A DNA stretch of 64,000 bases. Source: Tenacibaculum sp. M341. Lineage in GTDB: Bacteria; Bacteroidota; Bacteroidia; Flavobacteriales; Flavobacteriaceae. Under the pieces are notes generated by a model. It saw nothing but the letters and a program-made list of their open reading frames with translations, was not told where the DNA came from and did not search any database. Below, piece after piece: positions 59,987-64,000 of the stretch (position 1 is the first letter of the stretch; each line of letters starts with the position of its first letter). The stretch spans positions 186,001-250,000 of the forward strand of contig NZ_SJXJ01000005.1 in NCBI RefSeq assembly GCF_004337695.1, in the 5' to 3' direction. A program made the translations under genes and the position numbers.

Positions 59987-61441
59987 TTAGTTTTTCTCAA
60001 AAAGAACTACAGTCTCAATATGAGATGTATGAGGAAACTGATCAACTAAACTAATTTTTTTAATAGCATAGCCAGCTTCTTTTAATTGTTCTGTATCTCT
60101 AGCTTGTGTAGCTGGATTACAAGAAACATATACCATTCTTTCAGCATTCAAATGGATAATTTTCTTTAGTGTTTTAGGAGCAATACCAGCACGCGCAGGA
60201 TCTAAAATTAGTGTTCTTATTTTACCTTTGTATTGAGGGTGTTCAGTTAAAAATTTTCCAACATCAGCAGCATAAAATTCTACCCCTTCAATATTGTTTC
60301 TTTTAGCATTTTTTCGAGCATCTACAATTGCAGATTCAACAATATCTACTCCAACAATTTTAGTGTTTGAGCTTTTAGAAGCTAAAATTTGTCCAATAGT
60401 TCCGGTACCACAGAATAAATCCATTACTACAGTATTATCAATAGCATCTTTATTTTCTAAAGCATATTCTATAACCTTGCTGTATAATTTTTCTGCGGAT
60501 TTTGGGTTGGTTTGAAAAAAGCTTTTCATACTAATTTCAAAGTTTAAACCTAATAACTCTTCTACAATTTTGTCTTTACCATAAACCAAATCAATACTAC
60601 CAGTTGTGGCTATGGTTCTATCACCAGTTTCGTCGTTGATGGTGTGTAACAAACCAGCAACACGATCACCAAATAAAGAGACTAAAAAGTTTGCAAAATC
60701 ATTCAAACTAAAGGTGTCTAAATTATCGGAAGTAGTAACCAAGTTGAATAACAGTTCATTGGTTTTATATGACTTACGGATTACTAAATACCTGAAAAAA
60801 CCAACTTTTTTTGGTCCATGCCAAGGTGGAAGTCCAGTTTTTTCACAATACTCACGAATATCAATTAATCTATCTTCTAATTCGGCGTCAAATAATCCAC
60901 TATCCTTATCAAGGTTTTCACCCATCCACCAAACACCACGTCTTTTAAAACCAAAAGTGAATTCATCTACATCTGAATTTTTTTCTTTGCTATATCCAAT
61001 AGCAGAAAAACTATATTCCATTTTGTTTCTGTAATGAAATACATTAGGAGAGGTTACAAACTCATCAAATTTATCTTCTATGTCTTCTACTTTACCTATT
61101 CGTTGAAAAAGAGACATGGTACTTTGGTATTTGTATTCATGTTGTTTTTCAATAGGTAGCTTTATGTATGGAGCTCCAGGTATTTCTTGATATGGAACAA
61201 CAACTTCATCTTCAGAAGATTGTAAAACATCAATAAGTTTACATTCAGCGTATTTTTTTTGCGATTTAGCAACTCTTGCTTTTACCAACTGACCAGGTAA
61301 TGTATTCGGAACAAAAACAACAAACTCACCATGTTCATTTCTAATTCTACCAATTCCTTTACCTCCAAAGGCATAATCTTCAATTAGAATTTCAATAATT
61401 TCTCCTCTTTTTACAAATTTGTTTCGTTCTCTACGTGGCAT
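59987..61441 (-). CDS. rlmD: 23S rRNA (uracil-5-)-methyltransferase, RlmD/RumA-like
   Basis: A 484-residue RNA methyltransferase. An N-terminal TRAM domain (residues 10-75, IEILIEDYAFGGKGIGRI) is followed by the central RNA-binding domain and a SAM-binding domain with VVMDLFCGTGTIGQIL, TLILDPARAG and the catalytic cysteine in YVSCNPATQARD. RlmD methylates U1939 of 23S rRNA. The CX5CGGC iron-sulfur ligands expected near residues 85-105 are absent; the corresponding segment reads IPGAPYIKLPIEKQHEYK. It may act on U1939 or a neighbouring uridine. It is a single gene. Confidence 0.88.
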   Translation of the reverse strand: MPRRERNKFVKRGEIIEILIEDYAFGGKGIGRIRNEHGEFVVFVPNTLPGQLVKARVAKSQKKYAECKLIDVLQSSEDEVVVPYQEIPGAPYIKLPIEKQHEYKYQSTMSLFQRIGKVEDIEDKFDEFVTSPNVFHYRNKMEYSFSAIGYSKEKNSDVDEFTFGFKRRGVWWMGENLDKDSGLFDAELEDRLIDIREYCEKTGLPPWHGPKKVGFFRYLVIRKSYKTNELLFNLVTTSDNLDTFSLNDFANFLVSLFGDRVAGLLHTINDETGDRTIATTGSIDLVYGKDKIVEELLGLNFEISMKSFFQTNPKSAEKLYSKVIEYALENKDAIDNTVVMDLFCGTGTIGQILASKSSNTKIVGVDIVESAIVDARKNAKRNNIEGVEFYAADVGKFLTEHPQYKGKIRTLILDPARAGIAPKTLKKIIHLNAERMVYVSCNPATQARDTEQLKEAGYAIKKISLVDQFPHTSHIETVVLFEKN

Positions 61442-61588
61442 TTCTTTGAAATTTATTCGGTTGCAAAATTAGAAAAACTTATGTTTAGAGTACTCTTTTA
61501 CTTTACAAAAATTATTTGCCCGTAAAAACAGCTAAAATATATGTGCTTCTTGTTTTAAATGTGTGTTGTTGAATTTAATTATTAAGAG

Positions 61589-62092
61589 TTAAATTTTAGG
61601 GAAATCATATAGAGATTTCATTTTCTTTTTTGTCTTTTTTACTATAAAAAGTCCAATAGTAAATGTAGTTAAGGTAGATAAAACTATAAATAAAATAGGG
61701 ATCACGTAAATTAATCCTAATAGAAAAAATGTATTTCCAGATACCACTAAAAATATAAATATAGATAACCATACGATTAAGTTAGTACCAAAAGAAAATT
61801 CAGTAGATATTCTTATAATGGTTTTACCTTTTAGTAAACTTCGAACATTTCTTTTACCTAAATACCATAAAGCAATTGGAAAAACTGTTGTTAAAACAGG
61901 GGTTAGTATTGTAAAAAGAAAAAAAGAAAGAACACCAATTCCTACAAGTCCTACTAAATCAACGCTAAATAATAAAATTAGAAAAATAAAAGTTAAAGGA
62001 ATCATAGAAAAAAAACTAAAAAGGAGTCCGTAAAACAGCGCAATTTTTGCACCCTGCTTTTCTTTATTTTTAGTAACTATTGTATCTATCAT
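61589..62092 (-). CDS. Polytopic membrane protein of unknown family
   Basis: A 167-residue protein starting at the ATG at 62090-62092; the longer reading begins with TTG. It has four hydrophobic segments (about residues 18-42, 44-80, 105-125, 127-152) and a basic C-terminus (KKTKKKMKSLYDF). The loop NVRSLLKGKTIIRISTEFS is soluble. No family is recognised. It is a single gene downstream of the small lipoprotein gene and its terminator. Confidence 0.6.
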   Translation of the reverse strand: MIDTIVTKNKEKQGAKIALFYGLLFSFFSMIPLTFIFLILLFSVDLVGLVGIGVLSFFLFTILTPVLTTVFPIALWYLGKRNVRSLLKGKTIIRISTEFSFGTNLIVWLSIFIFLVVSGNTFFLLGLIYVIPILFIVLSTLTTFTIGLFIVKKTKKKMKSLYDFPKI

Positions 62093-62151
62093 AGCAAAAG
62101 GTGTTTTCTTCAAAAGTAACAAATTCTAAAAATCAATGTTTCGTAAAATAA

Positions 62152-62178
62152 AAAAGACACCTCAATAAGGTGTCTTTT
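62152..62178 (-). terminator. Terminator of small lipoprotein gene at 62.2 kb
   Basis: AAAAGACACCT-CAATA-AGGTGTCTTTT, an 11-bp perfect stem. The minus strand then has a T-rich tract. Confidence 0.85.
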
Positions 62179-62196
62179 AAAATTTTCTATTTAAAC

Positions 62197-62550
62197 TTAA
62201 TCTCTAGGTACAGACGTTGTTGTAATTGTGTTATCAGGATTTACAATAATAGTGTAATCTTCACAAAAATCCACAGTAACTTTTTGTTCTAGTTCAGTGC
62301 CATCTTTTACCACTATAGTATAAGTGATTTCTCCAGGTGCATAACTGGTCGCTGATGACGAATTACCTGAATCTATGTTGTTAATATTTTCGGTGTTTCC
62401 TCCAGAAGTTTTTATTTGTACACTAACTTCGCTTGTACCTAAATTGGTAATCTTAGCAGTAGGGTTTTCATTATCACATTCAGAACAACTTTGAAAAAAG
62501 GTTAAAAATGAAATCAAAAGTACGCTAAATGTTTTTTTAATTAAATTCAT
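62197..62550 (-). CDS. Small lipoprotein of unknown function
   Basis: A 117-residue protein with a lipobox FFQSC (Cys22). The mature part has CDNENPTAKITNLGTSEVSV and a C-terminal VDFCEDYTIIVNPDNTIT, a small beta-rich domain with conserved cysteines. It is encoded alone with its own terminator; no family was recognised. Confidence 0.75.
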   Translation of the reverse strand: MNLIKKTFSVLLISFLTFFQSCSECDNENPTAKITNLGTSEVSVQIKTSGGNTENINNIDSGNSSSATSYAPGEITYTIVVKDGTELEQKVTVDFCEDYTIIVNPDNTITTTSVPRD

Positions 62551-62604
62551 GTATTGGGGTTTTAAATATTTGTTTATTATGTGTTTAAGTTATGAATATA
62601 AAAA

Positions 62605-63762
62605 CTATTTCTTATTAAACTTGTCTAAGATTTTTTCCATTTGTTTGCCAGCAGCTTCACGACCGCCTAAACCAAAAGATAAAACAATGGTTAAAGCAAC
62701 GGCACCAAGAGTAATACCAAAAGCTAAATTGATAATATCATCAGCAATTCCCATTCTACGTAAACCAATGGCTAAAAAGATAGCTAAAATGGCTACTTTA
62801 ATAATGTTTCCAATAAAAGGATTGTTATCAGATTGTAAAAAGTTTTTAGAAGCAATATTGGCAATCCAATTACCAACAGCTAAAATTAATAGTCCGAATA
62901 AAATATTACCACCCAATTCAACAATGGTATTCATTATTTCAGAAAGACGTGTAAACTCAAGTTTATCAACGGCAGTCATTAGACCAAATAACACAATAAA
63001 AGCATATACAATGTTTGAAATTAGTTTTTCAACATTCGTATTTCCTGTTAACGAAGTTAATCCTGCTTTTTCCATTACCTGATTTACGTTTAAACTATCT
63101 AATAAATCACGAATTAATTCGCTTAAAAAGCGACCACCTATCACAAAAACAATCATAATAATGGTAGCGACTAATATTTTAGGAATAGCTTCAAAAAAGC
63201 TTTGTAACATATTGCTAGCAGGCTCAGAAATAGCCTCAAAATTTAAAATATTTAAAGCAACAATTAATAGAGGAATAAAAATGAAGATAAACACAATCTT
63301 TTTTAAAATGTCTACTAAGTTAATATTTTCAGGTAAGCGTAATTTAGGAGTGAATTTTTTAATGGTTTCACCAGAAAGCTCAACAAGTTCAGATACAATA
63401 GTAGCTAGCATGTAACCAATATACCCAACTAAAGAAGCTCCAATAATGTTAGGAATAAAGTTTGTAAAACCTTTTAAAAGATCTTTTACAGGCTCTAAAA
63501 CACTTGTCATGCCTAATTTTTCTAAAGCAAGCATAAACACAAAGATCATTACCAAATAGTATACGAGTTTACTAATTAATGCGCCGATATTTACTTTGTC
63601 GTTATTTAGTTTTTGATCTATTTGTGATTTAAAGAAAACTTTACGAATTAATTTTCTAATCAAACCAGCAATAAACCATCCAAGAATAATAATAAGTAAA
63701 GCGCTGATAGGTGCTCCAAAAGATCCAGTGATCTCATTGAAGGTTTTTAAGATGTTTTCCAT
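62605..63762 (-). CDS. Mechanosensitive-channel-like protein with TM-helix repeats
   Basis: A 385-residue membrane protein related to the CmpX/PF05552 conserved TM-helix repeat group. About eight helices are visible, with repeats such as LLKGFTNFIPNIIGASLVGY, MLQSFFEAIPKILVATIIMI and ELGGNILFGLLILAVGNWIA followed by GVVALTIVLSFGLG-like glycine-rich pore segment (GAVALTIVLSFGLGGREAA). The latter resembles MscS TM3. It lacks the large cytoplasmic MscS vestibule. A role in osmotic or membrane-tension response is likely by family. Confidence 0.82.
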   Translation of the reverse strand: MENILKTFNEITGSFGAPISALLIIILGWFIAGLIRKLIRKVFFKSQIDQKLNNDKVNIGALISKLVYYLVMIFVFMLALEKLGMTSVLEPVKDLLKGFTNFIPNIIGASLVGYIGYMLATIVSELVELSGETIKKFTPKLRLPENINLVDILKKIVFIFIFIPLLIVALNILNFEAISEPASNMLQSFFEAIPKILVATIIMIVFVIGGRFLSELIRDLLDSLNVNQVMEKAGLTSLTGNTNVEKLISNIVYAFIVLFGLMTAVDKLEFTRLSEIMNTIVELGGNILFGLLILAVGNWIANIASKNFLQSDNNPFIGNIIKVAILAIFLAIGLRRMGIADDIINLAFGITLGAVALTIVLSFGLGGREAAGKQMEKILDKFNKK

Positions 63763-63884
63763 TTTTTAAAGTTGATTTTTTGTTAATATACTTTTTTAGA
63801 CCTTTTAATAAGATAAAAGTCACTTAATAGGAGATAGTTAATGCAATAATTTTTAAGTTAAATTGCCTTTTAAAGATACTTAAT

Positions 63885-64000
63885 ATTTATTATTTTGCAC
63901 ATCTCTTAGGGATGATTTCTTTCCCACGCTGAATTTTCGATTCTTCGAAAGGATAAAGGTAGATAAGGAATGGTTATTTTATAAATTAAAAATATTAGAA
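63885..64000 (+). other. Possible start of a structured transcript at the window edge
   Basis: TTATTTTGCAC at 63890-63900 resembles the tRNA promoter box TATATTTGCAC. The DNA after it contains CATC-TCTTAGG-GATG and TTTCGA-TTC-TTCGAAA hairpins and is less AT-rich than the surroundings. No ORF is visible before the window ends. It could be the 5' end of an RNA gene or leader. Confidence 0.25.

Noticed and set aside
60606-61034. 142-codon ORF antisense to the rRNA methyltransferase
   Set aside because: It lies wholly within a conserved gene, with no start context of its own.
62549-63082. 177-codon ORF antisense to the mechanosensitive-channel-like gene
   Set aside because: The Pro/Lys/Ile-rich composition is what antisense of a hydrophobic membrane gene gives.
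1-64000. CRISPR array, prophage, insertion sequence or integron
   Set aside because: No regularly spaced repeats, transposase, integrase, phage structural gene or terminal repeats with target duplication were found; the only duplication is the tRNA-Gly cassette.

Overview
The window is AT-rich chromosomal DNA from a member of the Bacteroidota, very probably family Flavobacteriaceae (Tenacibaculum-like; the genus is inference). Support comes from Bacteroidota-type promoters (TTTTG, 18-19 bp spacer, TAnnTTTG-like box), a type IX secretion (T9SS) sorting domain on an exported protein, many lipoboxes, a bacillithiol gene (bshB1), and flavobacterial families such as DUF6452, DUF6048, DUF6090, DUF6787 and DUF2520. 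I saw no prophage, insertion sequence or CRISPR array.

Layout. 0-2.7 kb: a DUF6438-like lipoprotein, a gap with a small ORF and a possible small RNA, and a beta-lactamase-fold lipoprotein. 2.8-11.2 kb: the most unusual block. A minus-strand operon encodes a GT-C-like polytopic membrane protein, an exported beta-sandwich-like protein and a membrane-anchored glycoside hydrolase. It faces two tandem paralogues that fuse a response-regulator receiver domain to an ALG5-type (polyprenyl-phosphate-sugar synthase) GT2 glycosyltransferase. I read this as a candidate phosphorylation-controlled envelope glycan system. 11.4-16.6 kb: metallo-beta-lactamase-fold enzyme, two GNAT acetyltransferases, a tandem duplication of tRNA-Gly(TCC) carrying a decayed piece of the neighbouring rhomboid gene, the intact rhomboid protease, a lipid A acyltransferase and a thioredoxin-like protein without CxxC. 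16.8-28.2 kb: tRNA-His, bshB1, OmpA-like protein, trans-sulfuration enzyme, DUF2520/KdsC pair, an esterase, Nudix enzymes, M42 peptidase, acyltransferase and DUF937.

28.5-40 kb: a dicarboxylate/amino acid symporter and GshB-like ATP-grasp ligase, then an accessory stretch (DUF4419, trypsin-like protease, LytS/LytTR two-component pair, TPR protein), then a rhodanese-type sulfurtransferase, a TerB-like protein, an N-formylglutamate amidohydrolase and a DUF1704 (QEGLA, MATCAP-like) zinc peptidase. Ligase, amidohydrolase and peptidase may form one amino-acid ligation/hydrolysis pathway. 40-46 kb: SUKH protein, HAD phosphatase, DCC oxidoreductase and a MacAB-like ABC efflux operon. 46-49.4 kb: a large T9SS cargo protein followed by a gap dense in inverted repeats.

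49.4-64 kb: 3-hydroxyacyl-CoA dehydrogenase, Gfo/Idh/MocA oxidoreductase, protein-isoaspartate methyltransferase, a 52-residue lipoprotein, an operon of a PBP-fold protein, nucleoside phosphorylase and DUF1835, then SUI1, a 2OG-Fe(II) oxygenase, DUF6048/DUF6452, a PEGA protein and lipoprotein, an RlmD-like methyltransferase lacking Fe-S ligands, a small lipoprotein and a mechanosensitive-channel-like protein. The last 110 bases may begin a structured transcript.
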